NCBI GenBank assembly: GCA_016858145.1
Contig: JAEHOE010000021.1
Span: forward strand, 62,001-126,000
DNA: 64,000 nt
Source: Edaphochlamys debaryana
Lineage: Eukaryota; Chlorophyta; Chlorophyceae; Chlamydomonadales
Direction of reading: 5' to 3'
Below are positions 29,201 to 41,200 of the stretch, piece after piece. The position numbers were made by a program, and so were the translations under genes. The first letter of the stretch is position 1. Every line of letters starts with the position of its first letter. The notes beneath the pieces are model-generated. The model was not told the DNA's origin and did not search any database. It saw only the letters and a program-made list of their open reading frames with translations.

Positions 29201-32200
29201 GTGGGCGCGCGATCACTTGAGGCTGAAGCTGAGATTGTCCGACCTATCACCGGCTCTTCTTTCCTGCAGCGGTTTCGCTTGGTTTTGTTTGATAATTACA
29301 GCCGCTATGGCCCCACCGAGACCTTTTTTATGGCGGGGGCCGTTGGTCCCGGGCAGATCAAACAGACGACCACCCCACTCCTCAAGGTGGATGGGCGGAT
29401 GGTTGCTAACAGGGGGGGGAGCTAAGTAGGCAAGCCTGCTTGAATACTGAGGCCTCCATCGCCCCGACCACCCTTTATTATTCCACCTCGCTCATCACCC
29501 GCCTACATGCCTTCACGCTGGCGGTCAATCAGGCCGCACTTCTGCTCGAGTCTAACGGGTCTCTTCGCATTGACGCCACTGAAGAGGCGGCTCCGGGCAC
29601 GTGGCAGGTAATTCAACGCACACGTGGAAGACAGCAGTAGCCTTGAAAGCTCGCTAGCGTAACACCGCACCCCTGAACATATATGTATACGGAACCTAAC
29701 TAACGCAGCAGCCCTAGGGATGGCCACCCCTCTGGCGGCATACATCAACGGGCGGGGCTTGGCTGGTTCTCATCAATTGAAACACTTACCTTCCTTAATC
29801 CATGCTGTTCTCCCGCCTCCCTACGTCCATCTACGCCCCCCTACGCATGATCCCCAGACGCTTTGGAGGTCTGAGCAGGATACGGCATCCGGGCATTGCT
29901 GGGGTAACCTGGGACCAGAGAATGCCCCATATAAACTGGTGGGTGCGTGAAGCTTGCTTGTCACGTGCAGCACGCTATAGCAGTGATGATGGAAGATAGC
30001 TAGCCATAAACCTGCTAACCCGCACGCAGGTACATGGGTTTGTGGATTCTGACTTCTACTACATTCCGCCACTCAGTCAAGCGCCGTATCTTGTCAACAA
30101 GAATGGCAACGTTGCCTGGATGGCTGGAACAACTTGTGAGATGACGACATGTTTGTTAGGAACCGACGTACCGAGACGTACCTTTCCTGGCATTGGCTTG
30201 CAGCACCCTAGCATGTCCAACTGATAGCCAGCTCATCCTTGTCCCGCAGATCCACCCGGGTGTCCCGGTTTACCTGCTGCACCATGTAAGTCCCCTAACC
30301 TCATTGTTTGCCTGGCGTAAGGCTGGTGGTGGCGCATTGACTGCAAGCCCGGAATATGCGCATATTCCGCAAGCATGCTTATTAGAAATGCGCCTCCCAT
30401 GGAGCTGTTCCCTTGCTGACGCACATAGAGTCATGTTCATGCCGTGCCCATTACGCCCATGCCGCGCAGATTCACCACTCACCATATCACCTGGGCAGGA
30501 ATGCCCACTCCTTGCCTACCCGGCAGTTGGGACGCCCCCCGGGTGCCTTCTGCGCTGTGGGTTGTTCCCAATACCGGATATCTACGCTGCAAAAAGTCCA
30601 AGCAGCAGGTTCAACTGCCATGGTGCGTGGGCCTGCGTGTGCGTGCGTTCAGGGCTCATCCCTTATCGAGTGCTGGCATCACACGAGCTGAGATATTCAT
30701 TGCATCGGGTTTGCAGTGTTGCAATCTCCCAGCCGGACGTACTCTCTACAAGTTTGGTCCAATGGTAGCTTGATACTAAGCAGTTCATTTCAGTCTTCGC
30801 CCTGGGCGATGACTCTAAGAGACGTGGCCGATGCATCGATGCGACTCAATGACGATGGCACCTGGAGGTGCGTGAGAACATGCTGAGGGCCCCTGCCGGC
30901 AGTGCCGCCAGCTCTTTTTGCGCACATGAAGATGGAAGTTTGGAAACATGCTCCTTCCTCTTCAGCGTATGGGGCACCAGTACTACTTCCGGGGAGCCTA
31001 GGGAGCGTGTGATGTCAACAAATCTTACTCTGGAGCGCGGGAAGTCCCTCCCATACGCTGCAAATGCGGGTCCGGATCAGGTGAGGTGCATGCACGGCTG
31101 TGTGCTGGCACATGACTTGCGCTAATCCTGTCTTTCATCCTCGTCTTGTGCCTCAAAGGCGCCGTATACCATGGCTGTTACAGATGGAGGCGTCATACTC
31201 CTTAAAAACAAGGATGGCCTACCCGTAAGATTATTAGACGTGGGGTATTGAGTGCGGGGAGTCGTTTGACAGCTACATAGCCTTATGACCTATTTCCCTC
31301 CTATCTATCTATCTATCTGACCCTGCAGGCTTGGAGCTCAGATGTTCGTAAGTGTATTTGACCTAGCCAGCCAGTACTAAAAAGTTACGCAGAGCGGGAG
31401 GCGCTGAGCAATGATGACCCGAGCGTGGCGTACCCGTGTGCGCATGCAGCAAGCCGTGTGCTCCGCAGCCCGCCTGTTGGCACGGCTTGCCCCGTGGAGG
31501 ACCGAACCACGACCTGCTACATGCGGTGCGGGCTGTTCCAGAACCCCACCCCACCCAATGGGGCCGACGGCTACTGCAACAGTGAGTGTTGCGCACAAGA
31601 TGCTGGCTGGGTTCAGTCTCTTCATGTGGATTCATTTAGCAAGCATGTTACCCCGGAGGGCTTGTACACTACTGCTGCAGCTCTCTACTCTCCGAACGGC
31701 GCATGGCGTCTGCTTCTTCAGGTGAGCACTTGCATAGGACCAATACCCCTCGCACGCACGCCGCACCGCCTACAGCCAAGCTTTAAAGCCCGATCATGAC
31801 CTACCAGAATTTATCCCTCTTTGTACCGGTACAGGCGGACGGTAACCTGCTCCTACAGCAGTCAGCCAACACGTCCGTGCTGAAATGGGTAACCGGGACG
31901 TTCTTACGCAATGCTTCTGACTTCTCTGTCATGTTGAATTCGGATGGCTCCTGGGCACTGTACGGTGGATCCAGTACCGCTCCCTGGGGGATGCGGTTCA
32001 ACTCATTGGTAGACAAGGGAACGCAAGGACCTGGCCGCCATGAGGTATCCAACTTTGCTATGAATGTCTACGCCACTAACGCAAAAAATGTATCGGTAAG
32101 TGGTTTTCTCAATCTTTCACACTATGACAGCCCCACTTGTGCCTGCTGTCTCCCGCCGCCGCCCCCTGCATGCATGCCTCTCCCTTACCCTATCGATCAT

Positions 32201-35200
32201 ACCTTGCCAACACGCAGGTTCTAGTGGGCCCCTTCACCATGGTACGATAGATCCAGCCGCTGTGGACAGGAAGGCCGAACTGTCCACGATAGATCACCGA
32301 CATGGGCTATCTTGCTTGTCTATTTGTTACCCCCGCCCTACAGGTGGTCTCAGATCTGGGTGGCTTTGAGCTTCTAAACAAGTACAGCATTGCCACATGG
32401 GCGACTCTACACCCAGGTAGGTGCAGTAGGTGCAGTCTTGCACGGGTAGCTCGCTCGTATGCCTTCTACTGATGATGACGGCTGCTTGTGATGATGTCCA
32501 CGCACCTTGCTCCATGCAGACGGGCGGCCCATGGTTAGCAATCCTGACTGTAACCGCGACCGCCTTCAAAGCTGCCGTTTGCGCTGCGGCCTGTGGCAAG
32601 GCATTGTGGTGGGGGATGACAATGAGGACGATCGTTGCAACAGTAAGGGGTGGCTAGGGTGGCGGCTTCCCGGTTCCTGAATCAAGAAGGGACCAAGCTC
32701 ACTCGCGCGCACTTGCACGTCCCCCGCCGGCGCACAGGGTGGTATTCGCCGAACAGAACGTATGCGCTGGTGCTGCAGACAACTGGAAACCTCGGCCTTT
32801 ACACAATTCGCAACAAGACCGTTCTTGTTCAGGTCAGGGCATGCTGGTATATGCACAGCAGGAGCGTTGCTCTTTCACATCACGTTAAGCTTCTCACATG
32901 TATGGTTCTCCCTCCTGCCATACCGCATGCAGCCGCCTGTCTGGTCGGCTGGATCGGATGTCCAGGGCGCTGCATCCCACTTCTTCAATCTGGAAAGCAA
33001 CGGTACATGGACTCTGTACGGCGAGGGTGCGAACCTGACATACGGTCCCCGCTTCGACTCCACAATGAGACCTGCAGTTGGGATCTCCCTCACGTATTCA
33101 AGCAACGCCAACACCTCCAACGGGCCTTTCTCCCTCAGCGTCTTGGACAGTGGATCTTTTGTCATCCAGAATGCTGCCGGTGATGTCGCTTTCAATGGTG
33201 AGTTTGCATATTGGGGCTGCAGTTCTCTGTCAAGCGAAGGTCCACCAACTACCTTATTCGTTTGTATCTTAGGGTTGCCGTCACCTCCGCCTCCTCCGGT
33301 GCCTCTGCCGCCGCCAGCGCCACGTAAGAACTGCAACGGTTGGGCTAGCTAGGGTCTACCAGCTAGCTAGCACCACCTGCAGCCGACTCTCCCAAAGGAG
33401 CTGCAATTATGCTCACCCTGCTGTCCGCAACCACCGTTCGGCAAACCTCCCTCAGCTCCACGTCCTCCTGCCCCGCGGTCTCCTCCGGCACCTCCACCCT
33501 TGCCACCTCAACCGCCGCCGCGTGAGAGAGAGGGGATGATTGCTTGGGGCAGGAAGCCAAGCGCAAAGATACTACTTGCCGATCTAACTTTACCCGACGC
33601 CACTGCGCCCCACTACAACCGCATGCAGCGCCCGGTCCGCCGTCGAGGCCCGCCCCGCCCTCCCCTGAGCCTCCTTCGCCCCGCCCTCCACTGCCTCCAC
33701 CCCCATCCCCCCGGCCCCCCCGCCCTCCACCGCCTAGCCCACGGCCGCCCAGCCCACCGCCGCCCAGCCACGGCCGCCCCCGGATCCTCCGCCCAGCCCA
33801 CGGCCACCAACACCGCCCCCGCGCAGCCCACGGCCCCCCCGCCCTCCACCACCCAGCCCCCGTCCGCCCAGCCCCCCTCCGCCCAGCCCACGGCCACCCT
33901 CACCGCCGCCGCCCAGCCCACGGCCGCCCTCACCGCCGCCGCCCAACCCCCCGTTTCCCCCGCGACCGCCGTCGCCACCGCTGCCTCCCCCATCACCCTT
34001 CCCACCGCCTTGGCCCCCAAGCCCGCGCCCAAGTCCTCCAAGCCCACGTCCCCCCAGACCTTCCCCAGCACCGCCCAGTCCAGCACCAAAGCCCCCCAAG
34101 CCCCCATTCCCGCCATTCCCGCCATCCCCGCCATCCCCTGGGCCGCCTAGACCGCCCCTACCGTATCCAAGTCGTCGTCCTCCCGCCCCACCGTCCCCTC
34201 AACCGTGTACGTGCCCGGGCTTCCGTGCGAATTGGGCTTGGTACCTGTTAGCTAGTATCCAATGCTTGTAACACCATGCTCGTATCCTCAGGGCCCATCC
34301 CGCCAAGCCCCCCAGCCCCAAGTCCCCTGCCACCACGTTTCCCCAACCCACCGGGTAGGACTCCCCGGCTTCCAATTTAGTGCATTGCTCGCAGCAGAAC
34401 CTTGTGAACGCTAGAACGATAAGTAACTGATGCCTGATGCATGCAGCCCCGCCGCCACGGCCCCCTCAACCGCCAATCCCGCCTACGCCCTCCCCCAAGC
34501 CCCCATCGCCCGCTCCTCTGCTCCTTCCCAAGCCCCCATCTCCCTCTCCTCCGCCCTCTCCAAAGCCTCCATCTCCCTCTCCTCCGCCCTCTCCAAAGCC
34601 CCCATCTCCCTCTCCTCCGCCCTTTCCAAAGCCTCCATCTCCCTCTCCTCCGCCCTCTCCAAAGCCCCCATCTCCCTCTCCCCCGCCCTCTCCAAAGCCT
34701 CCATCTCCCTCTCCCCCGCCGTCTCCAAAGCCGCCATCTCCCTCTCCTCCGCCCTCTCCAAAGCGTCCATCTCCCTCTCCCCCGCCGTCTCCAAAGCCGC
34801 CATCTCCCTCTCCTCCGCCTTCTCCAAAGCCGCAATCTGCCTCTCCTCCGCCCTCCCCAAAGCAGCCAACGCCACCCATACCCCGGCCGCCGACACCGCC
34901 GATTTCCATGCCCACACCAGGATACCTTGCAACACCGCCACGCCCGCCAGCCCCTCCTAAGCCAAGCCCCGTCCCCCTCTTCATGCCCCCACGACCACCA
35001 CCGCCGCAGCCGGTGCCCCCCGCACCGCCCAGTCCCAAACCGTATAACGGGGCCCCTCCCAAGCCGCCCAGCCCGCCCTCGCCCTCGCTGAACGCGCCGC
35101 CACGGCCGCCAAGCCCCCAGCCTCCGAGCCCCCGGCCCCCGCCCCGACCCCCCTACCTGCCCTGGTCGCCCCGGCCCCCCAGCCCGCCGCCTCGTCCACC

Positions 35201-38200
35201 CGCCCCGCCCGGCCCGCCGCCCCGGCCGCCCTTCGTGCCCTGGCCGCCCAGGCCGCCGCCGAGGCCCCCCTTCCTGCCTTTCCCTCCAAGGCCCCCGCCC
35301 CGGCCCCCCAGCCCCCCGAGGCCCCCGAGTGAGCTGGGCAGCGGGTTGCGTGCAGCGAGCAAGCAGCATATTTTATTTCCTGCAGCTATGAGGCGTGGTG
35401 CTGTGAGGCGGTGGCTGCTGTGAGGCGTGCTGACCTGGCCCGTGCTTCCGCACCCGCTCGCCGCCCTTCCTTGCCTGCTGCTGCATAGGCATGTCCAACT
35501 GGGCGTGGATCAGGGCACCGGTGTACGCGTCATCGCTTGCCTCCGTGCCCGAGTGGTGCGGCGACGTGTGCGCCCCCTCCAACCTGGTGGACGGAGACAC
35601 CACCCTGCGGTGGACACACTCGGCAGAAGGAGACCTGACGCCCTGGTGAGCAGGGAGCGAGGTCGGGAGGGCAGGCAGGCAGGGGTAAGGGCAGGGGGAG
35701 ATGCTCAATGCGGCCAGCTGGATCTGGTGAGGTCAGCTGGCCGGTGGTGCATTGTCAGCCCCGCCTCGTGGGATGTGTGATTGCTCGGTACGAATGGCCA
35801 TATTTGCTGTGCTCATGCTTGCCACCCTTGCATCTTTGCTTCCTGCAGGGTATCTCTGGACCTGGGCCTGCGTGTCGCTGTGGCGCGTGTGGTCATCTAC
35901 AACAGGCGCGTACATGAATACAGTGCATGCGCACGGCAGTGTACGGCAGTACGGCCGACGCGCGCACGAGCATGTCCTGATCTACGTGCATGCGGTTCTG
36001 CCCCCGTCCCCTTGCAGGCCGTACGGGTACGGCTCCCGGCTGCGGAACGCCGAGCTGCGCATCGGGGACAGCCCCGTCAACCGCACCGGTGCGGACGTGG
36101 CGGCCAACCCGCTGGTGTGGAAGCAGAACTTCACGGCGACAGACGGCCAGGTCATCACGGTGTACGCGGGGGACGTGCAGGGGCGCTGGGTCAGCCTGCA
36201 GAACTTGAATCCCGAGCCGCCGGGCAGCGGGGCCTACTACCTGCATGTGGCGGAGGTGCAGGTGTTTGGCGAGGCGGTGCCAGGTGGGTGGGGCCGTACG
36301 GGGCATGCTGGAGAGGGGTGTGAGATGGACATCTGCTAAAGGCTTCTCAATGAATGAGAGGTAGCGGGGGTAGGCAGCATCTACTCATTCATTACTTTTT
36401 ATCAGGCCGTTCCATTCTGGTACATTCGTACTTGCCATGACAAGGCCCGTCGTGTGTTGTCCTGCCCCCTTGGCGCCACACCCTACGCAGTGTGCTACAG
36501 CCACCCCGACTTCACGTTCCTCAAGTGGCAGGACGGCCAGCCGGCGCACGAGCTGGGCCCGGGCAGCGTGTACGCGTGCCTGGCCAACTGCAGCTGCAGG
36601 GGCTTCAACACGGAAGCAGGTGAGCGGCAACATCCGTGTGTGCCACAGCGAGGGTAAAGGGAGGCCTAGATCATACGGCAGATTATGGCCGCATGCATGT
36701 AATGCATGGCCCAGGCTTCAATTGCGTAGCCTGACGATTACCGTCACACCTCCCGACCCCCATGTTACGCCCGTGCAGAGTAAGCCTGGTGTGCAATGCT
36801 GGAGTGCAGCGCAGAGGAGTGGAGGGGGGTGGAGGGGGGTGGAGGGGGGTGGAGGGGGGTGGAGGGGGGTGGAGGGGGGTGGAGGGGGGTGGAGGGGGGG
36901 TGGAGGGGGGTGGAGGGGGGTGGAGGGGGGTGGAGGGGGGTGGAGGGGGGCGGAGGGGGGTGGAGGGAGGCGGAGGGGGGTGGAGGGGGGTGGAGGGGGG
37001 TGGAGGGGGGTGGAGGGGGGTGGAGGGGGGCGGACGGGGGCGGGGGGGGGGAAAAGGGGGTGATTGGCTGAGAGGAGGGGAGTGGAGGGGGGGAAAAGGG
37101 GTGATTGGCTGAGAGGGGTGGGGAGGGGAACGAATGAAGATACGGCTAGGGGGATTAATTTGATCACCGTACATCACATCACACTGATCTTCTCACATAT
37201 TAGCCGAGGGGCGCATGACAGATGCGGAATTTGTTTCCTGTCGGCCTTGCCATCCGCCAGGATGCCACCGGGTGTCCCCCTCATCATCGGCCTTCGCCGC
37301 CTTCATTCTTCGTAATTACCCAGTTGACTTCACCCCTGCGCGCCGCCACGTCTCTCCCGCAGGATGTTCTCCAGCGTCAGTGCCCCCGTGGCCGCTCCCT
37401 ACTTCGAGTGGCAGCCCTGCGCCGGTCTCTACGTCCGAATCACAAGCTGTGTCCCGGGCCCACTGAGCCCCCCAGCCCCCCCGTCGCCACCCCCGCGCCC
37501 GTCCCCGCCAACGCCAGTGGCCCCCTCGCCTCGGAGTCCCTCTCCGCAACCGTCCTCGACCTTTCCTCCCAAGCCGCCCAGCCCGCCCTCGCCCTCGCTG
37601 AACGCGCCGCCACGGCCGCCAAGCCCCCAGCCTCCGAGCCCCCGGCCCCCGCCCCGACCCCCCTACCTGCCCTGGTCGCCCCGGCCCCCCAGCCCGCCGC
37701 CTCGCCCACCCGCCCCGCCCGGCCCGCCGCCCCGGCCGCCCTTCGTGCCCTGGCCGCCCAGGCCGCCGCCGAGGCCCCCCTTCCTGCCTTTCCCTCCAAG
37801 GCCCCCGCCCCGGCCCCCCAGCCCCCCGAGGCCCCCGAGTGAGCTGGGCAGCGGGTTGCGTGCAGCGAGCAAGCAGCATATTTTATTTCCTGCAGCTATG
37901 AGGCGTGGTGCTGTGAGGCGGTGGCTGCTGTGCGGCGTGCTGACCTGGCCCGTGCTTCCGCACCCGCTCGCCGCCCTTCCTTGCCTGCTGCTGCATAGGC
38001 ATGTCCAACTGGGCGTGGATCAGGGCACCGGTGTACGCGTCATCGCTTGCCTCCGTGCCCGAGTGGTGCGGCGACGTGTGCGCCCCCTCCAACCTGGTGG
38101 ACGGAGACACCACCCTGCGGTGGACACACTCGGCAGAAGGAGACCTGACGCCCTGGTGAGCAGGGAGCGAGGTCGGGAGGGCAGGCAGGCAGGGGTAGGG

Positions 38201-41200
38201 GCAGGGGGAGATGCTCAATGCGGCCAGCTGGATCTGGTGAGGTCAGCTGGCCGGTGGTGCATTGTCAGCCCCGCCTCGTGGGATGTGTGATTGCTCGGTA
38301 CGAATGGCCATATTTGCTGTGCTCATGCTTGCCACCCTTGCATCTTTGCTTCCTGCAGGGTATCTCTGGACCTGGGCCTGCGTGTCGCTGTGGCGCGTGT
38401 GGTCATCTACAACAGGCGCGTACATGAATACAGTGCATGCGCACGGCAGTGTACGGCAGTACGGCCGACGCGCGCACGAGCATGTCCTGATCTACGTGCA
38501 TGCGGTTCTGCCCCCGTCCCCTTGCAGGCCGTACGGGTACGGCTCCCGGCTGCGGAACGCCGAGCTGCGCATCGGGGACAGCCCCGTCAACCGCACCGGT
38601 GCGGACGTGGCGGCCAACCCGCTGGTGTGGAAGCAGAACTTCACGGCGACAGACGGCCAGGTCATCACGGTGTACGCGGGGGACGTGCAGGGGCGCTGGG
38701 TCAGCCTGCAGAACTTGAACCCCGAGCCGCCGGGCAGCGGGGCCTACTACCTGCATGTGGCGGAGGTGCAGGTGTTTGGCGAGGCGGTGCCAGGTGGGTG
38801 GGGCCGTACGGGGCATGCTGGAGAGGGGTGTGAGATGGACATCTGCTAAAGGCTTCTCAATGAATGAGAGGTAGCGGGGGTAGGCAGCATCTACTCATTC
38901 ATTACTTTTTATCAGGCCGTTCCATTCTGGTACATTCGTACTTGCCATGACAAGGCCCGTCGTGTGTTGTCCTGCCCCCTTGGCGCCACACCCTACGCAG
39001 TGTGCTACAGCCACCCCGACTTCACGTTCCTCAAGTGGCAGGACGGCCAGCCGGCGCACGAGCTGGGCCCGGGCAGCGTGTACGCGTGCCTGGCCAACTG
39101 CAGCTGCAGGGGCTTCAACACGGAAGCAGGTGGGTGGTGGCATGGTGACTTGCAGGGGAGGGGTTAAGCGAACCGCGGGACGGAGGGTAGGGGTCCACCC
39201 AAGGCGTCGGCGCGTGGGCCCACTGCCGGGTGGGCGGCACAGGACACCGGAAGGCCCCGCCGCCTCGCTGACCTCCCATTCCTTCATCCCACCGCAGAGT
39301 AAGCCCGCTGCTGATCACCTGCAGCGATGCGTATGTAGTGGACAGGAACGGGGCCGATGGGACAAGGACAGCAGTACAGCTGGAGGGCTGGGCTTGAGCC
39401 CAGAGCAAACTAGTCGATACGTATGCCTTCCGTGACAGACGTAGCCCAGCACAGTACTGCACAGCGCGAGTGGGCGAGAGGGTCGGCTTGTGGGCAGCAG
39501 GGGGCATTCCAGATGCGTCGGCGTAGTCGGAGGATGGCTGAGGTGATTGCTTCAATTCGGGTTTGCTTTCTTTCCCCCCCTCTCGCCTCGCACGACTCAC
39601 CGTAGTACCGCACGCCCCCAGGATGTTCTCCAGCGTCAGCGCCCCCGTGGCCGCTCCCTACTTCGAGTGGCAGCCCTGCGCCGGTCTCTACGTCCGAATC
39701 ACAAGCTGTGTCCTGGGCCCACTGAGCCCCCCAGCCCCCCCGTCGCCACCCCCGCGCCCGTCCCCGCCCACGCCAGTGCCCCCCTCGCCTCCCAGTCCCT
39801 CTCCGCGGCCACCCTCTCCGGCACCACCCAAGCCGCCGAGCCCTCCTTCGCCTCCCAGTCCCTCTCCGCGGCCACCCTCTCCGGCACCACCCAAGCCGCC
39901 GAGCCCTCCTTCGCCTCCCAGTCCCTCTCCGCGGCCACCCTCTCCGGCACCACCCAAGCCGCCGAGCCCTCCTTCGCCTCCCAGTCCCTCTCCGCGGCCA
40001 CCCTCTCCGGCACCACCCAAGCCGCCGAGCCCTCCTTCGCCTCCCAGTCCCTCTCCGCGGCCACCCTCTCCGGCACCACCCAAGCCGCCGAGCCCTCCTT
40101 CGCCTCCCAGTCCCTCTCCGCGGCCACCCTCTCCGGCACCACCCAAGCCGCCGAGCCCTCCGTCGCCTCCCAGTCCCTCTCCGCGGCCACCCTCTCCGGC
40201 ACCACCCAAGCCGCCGAGCCCTCCTTCGCCTCCCAGTCCCTCTCCACGGCCACCCTCTCCGGCACCACCCATGCCGCCGAGCCCTCCTTCGCCTCCCAGT
40301 CCCTCTCCGCGGCCACCCTCTCCGGCACCACCCAAGCCGCCGAGCCCTCCTTCGCCTCCCAGTCCCTCTCCGCGGCCACCCTCTCCGGCACCTCCAAAGC
40401 CACCCAGCCCACCTTTACCCCCCAGCCCCGCTCAGCCGCCCCCGCCGGATACACCTCCGCCGCCGCCTCCAGACACGCCGCCGCCACCCCCGCCGGATAC
40501 ACCTCCGCCGCCGCCTCCAGACACGCCGCCGCCGCCCCCGCCGGATACACCTCCGCCGCCGCCTCCAGACTCGCCGCCGCCACCCCCGCCGGATACACCT
40601 CCGCCGCCACCTCCAGACACGCCGCCGCCGCCCCCGCCAGTTACACCTCCGCGGCCGCCTCCAGACACGCCGCCGCCGCCCCCGCCGGATACACCTCCGC
40701 CGCCACCTCCAGACACGCCACCGCCGCTCCCGCCGGATACACCCCCGCCGCCACCTCCAGATACGCCGCCGCCACCTTCGCCGGTTACACCTCCGCGGCC
40801 GCCTCCAGACACGCCGCCGCCACCCCCGCCGGCGGATGCGCCTCCACCTCCACCTCCAGGCACTCCCTCGCCACCCCCGCCGGATACACCTCCGCGGCCG
40901 CCTCCAGACACGCCGCCGCCACCCCCGCCGGCGGATGCGCCTCCACCTCCACCTCCAGGCACTCCCCCGCCACCCCCGCCGGATACACCTCCGCCGCCGC
41001 CTCCAGGCACGCCTTCGCCACCCCTGCCGGATGTACCTCCACCTCCAGGAACGCCGCCGCCACCCCCGCCGGATGCGCCTCCACCGCCACCTCCAGGCAC
41101 TCCCCCGCCACCCCCGCCGGATACACCTTCCTCTGATCCAGGAGGTACGGTAATGATCAGCTTCTCGCTTACTCCTCCAGACACACTGTTTGCAGCCCTG

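Noticed and set aside
31300..31320. CTAT microsatellite
   Set aside because: Ordinary short intron microsatellite of no clear interest.
34377..35369. Long minus-strand open frame rich in Arg/Gly opposite the Pro-rich exons
   Set aside because: It is the complement of a plus-strand CCN-rich coding array; all frames stay open for composition reasons and no domain is visible.
36762..37112. Glycine-rich open frames through the TGGAGGGGGG minisatellite
   Set aside because: They exist only because of the repeat and have no splice support or recognisable flanking coding sequence.
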